Assembly: GCA_030612185.1 (NCBI GenBank)
Contig: JAUWOI010000156.1
Span: 1 to 8,824, forward strand
Length of the DNA: 8,824 nt
Direction: 5' to 3'
Source of the DNA: Anaerolineae bacterium
GTDB taxonomy: Bacteria; Chloroflexota; Anaerolineae; B4-G1
Every line of letters starts with the position of its first letter. The stretch's first letter is position 1. Positions 1 to 8,167 of this stretch are shown here, in pieces. A program made the translations under genes and the position numbers. The notes beneath the pieces were generated by a model. That model searched no databases and was not told the origin of the DNA. It saw nothing but the letters and a program-made list of their open reading frames with translations.

Positions 1-1586
1 GGGCGCTCTAACTTGGCCAGCAGGTTGCCGAGGTTGGAGTAGGCTTGGGCCAGGTTGGGGTCGCGTTCGATCGCCTGGCGGTAGGCGTCTTCGGCTTCGG
101 CGGGGCGCTCCAGTTCGGCGAATGCGGCGCCAAGATTACTCCAGAGCACCGCGGCCTGCGGCGCAAGTTGTGTGCCCCTCTGCCACAGTGTCGCTGCTCG
201 TTCAATCTGCTTCGCTTCATATAGCGTCGCGCCAAAACCCAGGAGCGATTCCAGCATGGCCGTGCGCTTGCGGTCGGCCAGGCGCAACACCAGGCGGTGC
301 AAGTCGGGGGCGTGGGGTTCCCAATCCGGCAGCGTTCCTTTGGCCTCGATCTGCCCATCGCGCGGTTGGAGGGTCTCGTCACCTGCCTCCGTCTCCACGG
401 GCAGGATGCGCTCATTCACCAGATAGCGCAGGGCGCGGTGAACGGCGCGCCAGCGCAGTAGGCGCTGCAACGGATTGCCGCTCCACAGAATGCGCGCCGT
501 CGGCTCAACCAGCCAGGGATACAACTCGATCCGCGCCTGCTGCAGCACGGATACGGCGTCGTAGATATAGAACACGGCGGGATATTTGCAGGCGCGCACG
601 TACACCTGGCGCCACGAGCCGTAGAGCGTCGGTGTGTAGTTGTTCTGCGTGAGGGGCTTGTTTTCGCTGCGCAAACGGCGCAGGTTCACCACCACGTTCA
701 TAAACGTCCTGTCATTTCTGCGGGCGATGGTCTCGAATTCAGTCTGCTCGGCGGGCAGGTCCGCCCGCGCCACCGCTTCCTCTAGCAGTTCGACGATGAC
801 AGAGTTGCGCGGCGGGGGCAGTTTTACACGCGTGAATCGTTTCCATAGTGCGTCGCGCGGATCGAAATTGAGCACCTGCCATCTGCTCTCCTCATCGCGC
901 GCCGTGGCCAGGACGCAGATTTCCTGTTCGCCGCACGCCCTTTCGAAATAGTCGAGCACACGCAGCAGGCGGTCGTGCACCGACGGCCAACTGGGCATCG
1001 GCCCCTCCTCCGCTCTGGGCGACGGCGTCAAGGGACCGAGGCGAAAGAGGCCGTTCAGGTCGTCGAGCAGGATCAGGATACGGCGGCGATCGTCCTTCAG
1101 TTGCGGCGGAAACTCCTTCGGCACATCTAGCCAGGGCGATTTGAGGATGCGGACGACGCGATACCCATCGTGCATCATCAGCGAGAGGGCGAGGGTGGCG
1201 GCTTCGCGCGTCTTGCCGTATCCTGTGGGCGCGGTGAGGAGCAGGTAGCGGGTGGTGGTGTTCAGCGCGTCGCGCAGTTCGCCCTGCAGGTCACGGTCGG
1301 GGAGACGCTGCCGGTAGGGAATGCGATGATGGGCGAGCGGGTCGGGGTCGTTCTCTTCGTTGTAGAGTTTGGGAAGCAGGATAGCGGGGTCGGTGAAAAT
1401 CTCGAAGGCTTTTGACTCAGTGGGTTGGCGGGCGCGCCACCAACGCATAACAAACGAGTAAAGAGAGCGCAAGAGCGCGACCAACACGCCCGACCCGAAT
1501 AGAAACCCCAGGACTTTCAGTAGAGTCTCAATGGGGTCCTTCTGACTCGTCAAAAACTGCCACAAATCCCGAAGCCATTGGGGCAT
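1..1586 (-). CDS. Membrane-anchored STAND-like P-loop NTPase with C-terminal TPR repeats (3' end outside window)
   Basis: The frame is open for 528 codons from the ATG at 1586 to the left edge, so the C-terminus is missing. Residues 22-46 form one hydrophobic segment flanked by basic residues (MRWWRAR), a likely membrane anchor. A Walker A motif APTGYGKT sits at 119-126, with Ala for the usual first Gly. A Walker B motif, ILILLDD, lies at 170-176. A sensor-like VLATARDEE at 225-233 resembles the strand ending in Thr-Arg of STAND/NACHT-type NTPases. From about 441 the protein turns into TPR repeats: one around 444-477, a clear one at 478-510 (WSNLGAAFAELERPAEAEDA), and a third starting at 511 and cut by the edge. 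The start is supported by GGAG at 1594-1597 with 7-base spacing and an in-frame TAG eight codons upstream. The family suggests a signal-transducing ATPase whose TPRs bind a partner. The function is unknown, and a defence or regulatory role is only inference. It follows the MDR gene by 88 bases on the same strand. Confidence 0.8.
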   Translation of the reverse strand, partial: MPQWLRDLWQFLTSQKDPIETLLKVLGFLFGSGVLVALLRSLYSFVMRWWRARQPTESKAFEIFTDPAILLPKLYNEENDPDPLAHHRIPYRQRLPDRDLQGELRDALNTTTRYLLLTAPTGYGKTREAATLALSLMMHDGYRVVRILKSPWLDVPKEFPPQLKDDRRRILILLDDLNGLFRLGPLTPSPRAEEGPMPSWPSVHDRLLRVLDYFERACGEQEICVLATARDEESRWQVLNFDPRDALWKRFTRVKLPPPRNSVIVELLEEAVARADLPAEQTEFETIARRNDRTFMNVVVNLRRLRSENKPLTQNNYTPTLYGSWRQVYVRACKYPAVFYIYDAVSVLQQARIELYPWLVEPTARILWSGNPLQRLLRWRAVHRALRYLVNERILPVETEAGDETLQPRDGQIEAKGTLPDWEPHAPDLHRLVLRLADRKRTAMLESLLGFGATLYEAKQIERAATLWQRGTQLAPQAAVLWSNLGAAFAELERPAEAEDAYRQAIERDPNLAQAYSNLGNLLAKLER

Positions 1587-1674
1587 GAGGATACTCCATT
1601 CCGGTGACTACCCGGCCCACTCTCCCGCAGGTTGCCGATACGCCAAAGTCTGCGCGAGGGTGAGCGGTCATTTT

Positions 1675-2708
1675 TCACGGCGCGAGCACGATCTTCCCAA
1701 ACTGCTGCCCCCGCTCCAGTGCCTCAAAGGCTGCCTTCCCCTCGGAAAGACCCATCACCCGGTCCACCACCGGCTTCAGTTTCCCCGCCCACACCAGCGT
1801 CATCACGTCCCGGAAGTCCTGGTGGGTGCCCATGGTGGAACCAATGATGCTGATCTGCTTGCCGAAGATGAAGCGGATGTCAATCTCGGCCTGGGGGCCT
1901 GAGGTATTGCCGACGATGACGATGCGCCCGCCCCGGGCCACGGCGCGCATGCTCTGGCCCAGCGTCGCTTGCCCGACGTTGTCCACCACCACATCCACCC
2001 CCCGCCGGCCGGTCATTTTGTAGAGGGTCTTGCTCCACCTGGGGTCCTCCCGGTAGTTGAGCACCACGTCGGCCCCGAGTTCGCGGGCCTTCTCCATCTT
2101 CTCCTCCGTGCTGGTGATGGCGTAGACGGTGGCCCCCGCCAGTTTGGCGATCTGGATGGCCATAGAGTTGACCCCGCCGCCAGCGCCGACAATGAGGACG
2201 GACTCGCCAGCCCGCAGTTTGGCCCGGCCGATGAGCATACGCCAGGTGGTGAGGCTCACCAGCAGCGGCGCGGTCGCCTGGGGGAAGTCCCAGCCCTCGG
2301 GGATGGGCATCAGGTTGTGGCGGCGGGCACGCAAACGTACTCGGCCTGGCCCCCGCGTACCTGCTCTCCCAGGATGGCGTAACCGGGGCTGAGGGAGTGC
2401 TCCCCCCGGCGGGTGAATTTGTCCTCGGTGTGACTGATACCGGGATTCGCCACCACCCGTTGGCACTCCTCCCAGTTGGCGACTCCCTCTCCCAGGGCGG
2501 CAATCTCCCCGGCCACGTCCGCCCCAGTCCAGTGAGGCATCTCCAGTCGCAGGCCCGGCCAGCCCCGCTGCACCCAGACGTCCAGGTGATTGAGGGCACA
2601 GGCCCGCACCCGCACCCGCACCTGGCCCTGACCAGGCTCGGGGTCGGGCACGTCGTCGTAGCGCAGGACATCAAGGTCGCCGTGTTCGTAGAAGCACAGT
2701 GCTTTCAT
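1675..2708 (-). pseudogene. Zinc-free MDR (quinone oxidoreductase/alcohol dehydrogenase-like) gene, split by a frameshift
   Basis: Two frames together make one medium-chain dehydrogenase/reductase. The N-terminal half (2708 to 2310, 132 aa, MKALCFYEHGDLDVL) is the GroES-like catalytic domain and ends in TGA just after AEYVCVPA. The C-terminal half continues in the other frame at NLMPIPEGWDF and carries the Rossmann fold, with VLIVGAGGGVNSMA as its NAD(P)-binding glycine loop, ending KIVLAP at 1675. The span is 1034 bases, not a multiple of three. Removing two bases from the CACA at 2316-2319 restores VPAANLMPIPEG and a 343-aa protein, a usual family length. Zinc ligands are absent. The catalytic Cys position reads N40 (NHLD) and the GHE motif reads GAD. 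The four structural-zinc cysteines are replaced by H93, D96, T99 and S107. It therefore resembles NADPH quinone or enoyl reductases more than a classic alcohol dehydrogenase. The ATG at 2708 lies four bases after the acyl-CoA dehydrogenase stop, so co-translation is likely. The break may be real decay or a base-calling error. Confidence 0.85.
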
Positions 2709-2712
2709 TGGT

Positions 2713-3882
<1,170 letters not shown>

Positions 3883-3918
3883 TGGGATTCCTCCTTGACA
3901 TAATGATGGTTTCGGACA

Positions 3919-3956
3919 AATATCCCAAATTAGATTTGGGATAATCTTGGGATAAT
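3919..3956. promoter_or_regulatory. Operator-like palindrome plus direct half-site ahead of the acyl-CoA dehydrogenase gene
   Basis: The AT-rich gap holds a perfect inverted repeat with 9-bp arms, ATCCCAAAT (3922-3930) and ATTTGGGAT (3934-3942), separated by TAG. The right-hand half-site recurs in the same orientation: TTGGGATAAT at 3936-3945 and again at 3947-3956. The copies are 11 bp apart, about one helical turn. That spacing fits binding by a dimeric repressor with an added monomer or second dimer. The arms are AT-containing, with no run of T after them, so this is a poor terminator. On the minus strand a weak promoter can be drawn with -35 TTGGGA (3928-3923), a 17-base spacer and -10 CATTAT (3905-3900). 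Its -35 would lie inside the palindrome, but its predicted start would fall almost on the ribosome binding site, so I hold the promoter loosely. The binding protein is not identified; TetR- or FadR-like regulators are possible guesses. Confidence 0.6.
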
Positions 3957-3972
3957 GAACAGCGGGAGTTGT

Positions 3973-5361
3973 CTACTTCAGGATGTAATACGTCCCCTTC
4001 TTGGTCCCAATCTTGAGCAAGATTCCCTGCTCGACCAGTTCAACCAAATCCAGCCGCAGTGTCTCGGCGGTGACGTCTGGGCAGAGGGTGCGATATTCGC
4101 GGTTAGTGATGCGGCCGTGTTCCTGTGTGTAGGCTAACGCCCTGGCCTGCCGTTCGTTCATCGTGCGTGTCCAGGTGGGTAGGGGAGCGCGTTCGCGGAT
4201 GTTTTGGAGCGTGACGGTGAAGGAGTAGGGAGTGTCTTTGAACTTGGGCGGGGGATGACCGGCCCGCACCATCTCCTCAATCATCAGGTCCACCCCCAAC
4301 CCCAGTTCCTCGATGTAACCCCACCGGTACAGTCCGGAGACGACGCGTGGGTTGCGCGAAAAGTGCTCCTCGACGATGTTGTCCACGGTGATGAAGCCGG
4401 GCAGCCCGCCTGGGCTGATGATCTCCATGCGGTCGGAGAACATGCGTACCTCAATGCGCCGGCCGCCCAGCCGGTAGTCCCGGTGCGCCACGGCGTTGAC
4501 CAATGCCTCGCGTACGGCTGCGACAGGGTACTCGGTGCGTTCTTCCCTCTCAAGCCCAGTGACGACCGCGCCGGTGCGTATCTCCTCGCCCACAATCTCC
4601 CACGTGCGCTGGATGATGCGCGCTAGCGGCCCGCCAATCTCCTCACGACGGCCATAGCCCGGCCGCCCGGTCTCGCCCCGAGGTAATTTGCCGACGAACT
4701 TGACGAAGGTCAGCCCACTCTGGGGCATAAATGCCTGGGGATTGCCCGCAAACAGCAGCACACCCGCGATGGTGGGATGTCCGTTCTCGTCTATGGCTCC
4801 TACTTTGAGCAGCAGATCGTCCACAGGGCGCATCCATTCTCGGGGCTGGCGTTCCTGCCATTTCGTCGCGAACTCGGCGACCACTTTGTCGTCGAAGTCC
4901 TCCCTCCGTGCCCCAGGCGCTAGTTCTGCCTCGAAATCGCCGGTGGACTTGGTGGCGGCCAGTTGGCGGATCTGGTCGCCGCTGAGGGGACGGTTCTCCG
5001 CGCCAGCGCGGACGAGCACGCGCCCGTCGGCCAGGCTGTGGAGTTCGGAACTGCGGGCGACCACGATGGCGAAGGCCAGGCCCTCTTCAGCCGCCGCCTG
5101 GTGCCAGCGGGCCTCCACCGGCGGGCGGCATTTCTCCACCGTCGCGCGCAACGCTACTTCGACCTCGTCTGCGTAGACCTGCCCGGCCGCCCGCCCCGTC
5201 TCGTCCACTCCGATGAGGATAGTGCCCCCATCGGAGTTGGCGAAGGCCACAAGCGTCTCGGCCAGCAGTTGGGCCTCCGGCTCCGGCATAAAGGCCAGTA
5301 GTTGGCCCGGACGACGATCATACAGATAGGCCTGAATTCCCTCTAACTCGAATTCGGTCAT
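3973..5361 (-). CDS. Schlafen AlbA_2 / HATPase_c_4 / winged-helix protein (COG2865-like predicted transcriptional regulator)
   Basis: The protein is 462 aa and complete. The N-terminal AlbA_2 domain covers about 8-135, with its hallmark AFANSDGGTILIGVDETG at 39-56 and an RAGAENRPLS segment at 118-127. The middle carries a GHKL-like ATPase domain of the type next to AlbA_2 in COG2865 proteins: VREALVNAVAHRDY at 283-296 (N-box-like), ISPGGLPGFI at 315-324, and LGLGVDLMIEEM at 353-364. The last 65 residues (about 398-462) look like a winged helix. Family knowledge points to nucleic-acid-binding, probably regulatory proteins, some of them linked to defence islands. The E..K residues usually seen in the first strand of AlbA_2 (as in VEFK) appear here as LLAFM, so any nuclease activity of the Schlafen type is doubtful. 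The ATG overlaps the stop of the preceding small gene as ATGA, and GGAGGAGGAGGG lies 9 bases upstream, so translation is probably coupled. The gene belongs to a gyrA-led run on the minus strand. Confidence 0.85.
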   Translation of the reverse strand: MTEFELEGIQAYLYDRRPGQLLAFMPEPEAQLLAETLVAFANSDGGTILIGVDETGRAAGQVYADEVEVALRATVEKCRPPVEARWHQAAAEEGLAFAIVVARSSELHSLADGRVLVRAGAENRPLSGDQIRQLAATKSTGDFEAELAPGARREDFDDKVVAEFATKWQERQPREWMRPVDDLLLKVGAIDENGHPTIAGVLLFAGNPQAFMPQSGLTFVKFVGKLPRGETGRPGYGRREEIGGPLARIIQRTWEIVGEEIRTGAVVTGLEREERTEYPVAAVREALVNAVAHRDYRLGGRRIEVRMFSDRMEIISPGGLPGFITVDNIVEEHFSRNPRVVSGLYRWGYIEELGLGVDLMIEEMVRAGHPPPKFKDTPYSFTVTLQNIRERAPLPTWTRTMNERQARALAYTQEHGRITNREYRTLCPDVTAETLRLDLVELVEQGILLKIGTKKGTYYILK

Positions 5362-5531
5362 AGAACGATACCCTCCTCCTCCCAGCCCGCGACGCCCATC
5401 ACGTCCACGTCAGAATCCGGGGCTGCCTCGCCACGGGCGCAGGAGCCGTAGAGACTTATGCGCCGGACCTGGCCAGAAAAGGCTCCCAGCGACTCTCGCG
5501 CACGAGGAGGCAACCTATCCAGCACTGGCAC
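5358..5531 (-). CDS. Very small minimal-nucleotidyltransferase (MNT) domain protein, probably truncated
   Basis: This 57-aa frame starts at a GTG inside the end of gyrA and ends in TGA at 5360-5358. It reads [20 protein letters not shown] at residues 1-20. Residues 23-45 hold [20 protein letters not shown] and DVM, which is the GSxARGE...SDxD signature of polymerase-beta-superfamily nucleotidyltransferases. The glycine-serine pair is at 29-30 and the two metal-binding aspartates at D41 and D43. MNT domains are usually about 95-110 aa, so the second half, including the third acidic residue, is missing here. The sequence runs straight into GWEEEGIVL and stops. GGAGG at 5541-5545 is 9 bases before the GTG. 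It overlaps gyrA by 17 bases and the AlbA_2 gene by 4 (ATGA), so its own codons form the ribosome binding site of the next gene. MNT proteins often act as antitoxins with HEPN toxins, but no HEPN gene is seen here. It could be a remnant kept for coupling. Confidence 0.65.
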   Translation of the reverse strand: MPVLDRLPPRARESLGAFSGQVRRISLYGSCARGEAAPDSDVDVMGVAGWEEEGIVL

Positions 5532-7965
5532 TGTTGTTGCCCTCCACCACCGCCACTGACGCCACCTTGTCCCCTCGCTTCAGGCCCATCACCTTCGCCC
5601 CTCGGGCCGCCCGCCCCATCCGGGGAATGTCGGCCACGCGGGTGCGCAGCAGCATCCCCCCGGCCGAGATGAGCGTGAATTCGTCGTCAGGGCGCACCAC
5701 GCGGGCGGCAGCGATGACACCGGTGCGCTCTTGCTTGCCACCCAGACAGCGCACCCCCTTTCCGTGGCGTCCCTTTACTGAGAACTCGCTCAAGGACGTG
5801 CGCTTGCCGTACCCCTTGGTCGTGACAATCAGCAGGTCGGCCTCCGGCTCGACGATACACACACTGGCGACGTGGTCGCCCAGAGCCAGTTTGATGGCCT
5901 TGACGCCGGCGGCGGCGCGCCCCATTGGACGCACAGTGTCCTCGCGGAAACGCAACGCCTGTCCTTGCTCGGTGACGACGATCAAGTCATGGCCGCCCTT
6001 CGTCAGCCTGACCCAGCCCAGTTCGTCCCCCTCTTCCAGACGCATAGCGACCAGCCCGCTGGGCCGCACGTTGCCAAACTCGCTCAGCATAAGACGCTTG
6101 ACCCGGCCTTGGCGTGTGACCATCATCAGATAGCCATCCCGCTCGGAACTCGGTACGGCCAGTGTCGCCGTGATCCGTTCATCAGCGTCGAGGGCGAGGA
6201 TACCGGCCAGCAGCACACCCTTGGCGATGCGGTCGGTGCTTGGAATCTGGTAGACGCGCTCCTGGTAGACCTTGCCACGGTTGCTAAAGAAGAGGATAGA
6301 ATCGAGGGCGCGGGCGGGGAAGAGGTAAAGTATAACATCCTCATCGCGGGTGGTCATCCCGATCACCCCGCGCCCACCCCGACCCTGGGCACGATAGGCT
6401 TCCACCGGCACGCGCTTGATGTAGCCGCGCTGCGTGATCGTGATCAGCACGTCTTCCTCAATGACCAGATCCTCATCCTTGAACTCCGCCTCCTCCTTGA
6501 CGATGCGGGTGCGACGACCGTCCCCGTAGGTGCGCTTAAGATCGGCCGACTCCTCCTTGATGATGTACAGTATCTTGCGTGGCGAGGCCAGCAGGTCCTC
6601 CAGGTAGGCGATGTGCTGGATCAACTCCAGATACTCGTCCTCGATCTTCTGGCGCTCCAACGCCACCAACCGTCGCAGTTGCATGTCCAGGATCGCCAGG
6701 GCCTGAATCTCCGTCAGTTTGAAGCGCTGCATCAGTCGTTTGCGGGCGGTGTCGGCGTTAGGCGACTGGCGGATGGTCTGGATGACAGCGTCCAGGTGGT
6801 CGAGGGCGATCTTCAACCCTTCGAGGATGTGGGCACGGTGGCGGGCTTTCTCCAGTTCGTAGCGCGTGCGGCGGGTCAGCACCTCGTGGCGATGCTCGAC
6901 GTAAAGTTGCAGCGCCCGCTTGAGGCTCAACAAGCGTGGTTCGCCATTCACCAGCGCCAACATCTGCACGCCGAAGGTGGATTGAAGAGGGGTATACTTG
7001 AAGAGTTGGTTGAGTGTCTTGCGCGGTTGTGCGCCGCGCTTGAGTTCGATGATGATACTCATCCCACGCCGGTCCGACTCGTCTCGCAGATCGGAGATGG
7101 TGTCGAGCCGGCCGGAGCGAACGAGAGAAGCGATACGTTCCAGCAGGGATGACTTATTGGTCTGGTAGGGCAGTTCGGTGATGACGATGCGGTGACGATT
7201 GCTGCGCATCTCCTCGACGTGGGCTATCGCCCGCACGACGAGCCGCCCGCGACCGGTGGCGTAGGCTTGCACGATCCCTTCCCGCCCGACTATGGTGCCG
7301 CCAGTGGGGAAATCTGGCCCTTCGACGTACTGCATCAGATCATCAACCGTCACCTCGTCCAGTTTGTCCCAGTGGTCAATCAGATAGCCCAACGCGTCGC
7401 ATATTTCGTTCAGGTTGTGGGGTGGGATGTTAGTCGCCATGCCGACGGCGATGCCGGATGAGCCGTTTACCAGCAGGTTGGGCAAGCGGGTCGGGAGCAC
7501 GGATGGCTCCTGCAGCGTGCCATCGAAATTATCCACCCAGTCTACGGTGTCCTTCTTGATGTCGAGCAGAAGTTCGGTGGCGATGCGGTTCAGACGGGCC
7601 TCGGTGTAGCGCATCGCGGCCGGGCTGTCGCCATCCACAGACCCGAAGTTCCCCTGTCCGTCCACCAACGGGTAGCGCAAGGAAAAGTCCTGGGCCATGC
7701 GGGCCATCGCGTCGTACACCGCCGTATCGCCGTGAGGGTGGTATTTGCCCAGCACCTCACCAACGATGCGGGCCGATTTCTTGTGCGGCGTATTGGGTCG
7801 CAGCCCCATATCGTGCATCGCGTAGAGGATGCGGCGGTGAACAGGCTTAAGGCCGTCGCGGGCGTCGGGCAGGGCGCGCGCGACGATTACGCTCATCGCG
7901 TAGTCCAGATAAGCGCTACGCATCTCGCTCCCGATGTCTACCGGTTGTATTGTGCCAATTTCCAA
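5515..7965 (-). CDS. gyrA: DNA gyrase subunit A
   Basis: The product is 816 aa with a TTG start, normal for GyrA. Together with GyrB it forms the A2B2 topoisomerase that introduces negative supercoils into chromosomal DNA. The breakage-reunion domain opens with [20 protein letters not shown] at 21-40. It contains [17 protein letters not shown] at 76-92 and the catalytic tyrosine Y120 in AAMRYTE. At the quinolone-determining positions it has T81 (Ser83 of E. coli) and D85 (Asp87), a combination that is wild type in some bacteria. A coiled-coil tower spans roughly 340-490. The C-terminal beta-pinwheel from about 500 has a GyrA box QGRGGRG at 527-533, where the second residue is Gly instead of the usual basic residue. 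That box argues for GyrA and not ParC. An ATG at 8073 would add 36 unconserved residues, but the promoter lies downstream of it. TTG at 7965 has GGAGG 6 bases upstream and begins the conserved region ([20 protein letters not shown]). Confidence 0.97.
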   Translation of the reverse strand: MEIGTIQPVDIGSEMRSAYLDYAMSVIVARALPDARDGLKPVHRRILYAMHDMGLRPNTPHKKSARIVGEVLGKYHPHGDTAVYDAMARMAQDFSLRYPLVDGQGNFGSVDGDSPAAMRYTEARLNRIATELLLDIKKDTVDWVDNFDGTLQEPSVLPTRLPNLLVNGSSGIAVGMATNIPPHNLNEICDALGYLIDHWDKLDEVTVDDLMQYVEGPDFPTGGTIVGREGIVQAYATGRGRLVVRAIAHVEEMRSNRHRIVITELPYQTNKSSLLERIASLVRSGRLDTISDLRDESDRRGMSIIIELKRGAQPRKTLNQLFKYTPLQSTFGVQMLALVNGEPRLLSLKRALQLYVEHRHEVLTRRTRYELEKARHRAHILEGLKIALDHLDAVIQTIRQSPNADTARKRLMQRFKLTEIQALAILDMQLRRLVALERQKIEDEYLELIQHIAYLEDLLASPRKILYIIKEESADLKRTYGDGRRTRIVKEEAEFKDEDLVIEEDVLITITQRGYIKRVPVEAYRAQGRGGRGVIGMTTRDEDVILYLFPARALDSILFFSNRGKVYQERVYQIPSTDRIAKGVLLAGILALDADERITATLAVPSSERDGYLMMVTRQGRVKRLMLSEFGNVRPSGLVAMRLEEGDELGWVRLTKGGHDLIVVTEQGQALRFREDTVRPMGRAAAGVKAIKLALGDHVASVCIVEPEADLLIVTTKGYGKRTSLSEFSVKGRHGKGVRCLGGKQERTGVIAAARVVRPDDEFTLISAGGMLLRTRVADIPRMGRAARGAKVMGLKRGDKVASVAVVEGNNSASAG
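5541..5545 (-). promoter_or_regulatory. Ribosome binding site deciding the GTG start of the small MNT gene
   Basis: GGAGG on the minus strand lies 9 bases before the GTG at 5531. It sits inside the last codons of gyrA, so translation of the small gene would depend on ribosomes finishing gyrA. A second GTG at 5525 is 15 bases away and fits less well. Confidence 0.5.
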
Positions 7966-7971
7966 GTGTGA

Positions 7972-7976
7972 CCTCC
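7972..7976 (-). promoter_or_regulatory. Ribosome binding site fixing the TTG start of gyrA
   Basis: GGAGG on the minus strand is 6 bases before TTG at 7965. With the TATAAT box only about 30 bases further upstream, this decides the TTG over the more distant ATG at 8073. Confidence 0.8.
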
Positions 7977-7996
7977 AAACACAGATTCGCGAGGGT

Positions 7997-8025
7997 ATTA
8001 TACCGCATAAGGCGCAATGCGTAAA
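7997..8025 (-). promoter_or_regulatory. gyrA promoter (sigma-70-like)
   Basis: Reading the minus strand, the -35 is TTTACG (8025-8020), followed by a 17-base spacer and a perfect -10 TATAAT (8002-7997). The -10 matches consensus 6 of 6 and the -35 about 4 of 6. The expected start near 7990 gives a leader of about 25 bases containing the GGAGG site. It faces away from the polA promoter, and the two -35 boxes are about 50 bases apart. Confidence 0.75.
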
Positions 8026-8074
8026 ACGATAGACAGATGGTCGGGATGTGGCAGCAAAATCAACCAGGTGCATG

Positions 8075-8103
8075 TTGACTTTTCCCCGCCTCCCCAGTAG
8101 AAT
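8075..8103 (+). promoter_or_regulatory. polA promoter (sigma-70-like)
   Basis: The -35 is TTGACT (8075-8080), followed by a 17-base C-rich spacer and -10 TAGAAT (8098-8103), each 5 of 6 to consensus. Transcription would begin near 8110, leaving a leader of about 58 bases that starts at the GAAT heptamer repeats. Confidence 0.7.
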
Positions 8104-8109
8104 GGGAAT

Positions 8110-8137
8110 GAATTACGAATAGCGAATTGCGAATCTC
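8110..8137 (+). repeat. Four tandem GAAT-led heptamers in the polA leader
   Basis: Four consecutive 7-base units begin with GAAT: GAATTAC, GAATAGC, GAATTGC, GAATCTC. Two more GAAT words occur just before them, at 8100 and 8106. They start at the predicted polA transcription start and end about 30 bases before the ATG. Similar GAATTAC-type short repeats are scattered between genes in several bacterial phyla. Whether these bind anything is unknown. Confidence 0.6.
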
Positions 8138-8167
8138 CAATCGCTAACCGCCGGAGGAAGAAGAGGC

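Noticed and set aside
8..415. 135-aa minus-strand frame at the left edge
   Set aside because: It is out of frame with the NTPase-TPR gene, whose frame shows clear TPR sequence over the same bases.
1598..1620. CCGG-flanked short inverted repeat before the NTPase gene
   Set aside because: Arms are only four bases and could occur by chance; no T tail for a terminator.
1880..2674. 264-aa minus-strand frame overlapping the MDR gene
   Set aside because: It is the third frame of the MDR locus, Pro/Arg/Gly rich, and lacks the conserved dehydrogenase motifs seen in the other two frames.
3922..3942. Palindrome as a rho-independent terminator of the AlbA_2 gene
   Set aside because: The stem is AT-rich and is not followed by a T run on either strand, so an operator is the better reading.
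5872..7152. 426-aa plus-strand open frame opposite gyrA
   Set aside because: It is antisense to a fully conserved gyrA; low-complexity composition and no ribosome binding site; a GC-bias shadow.
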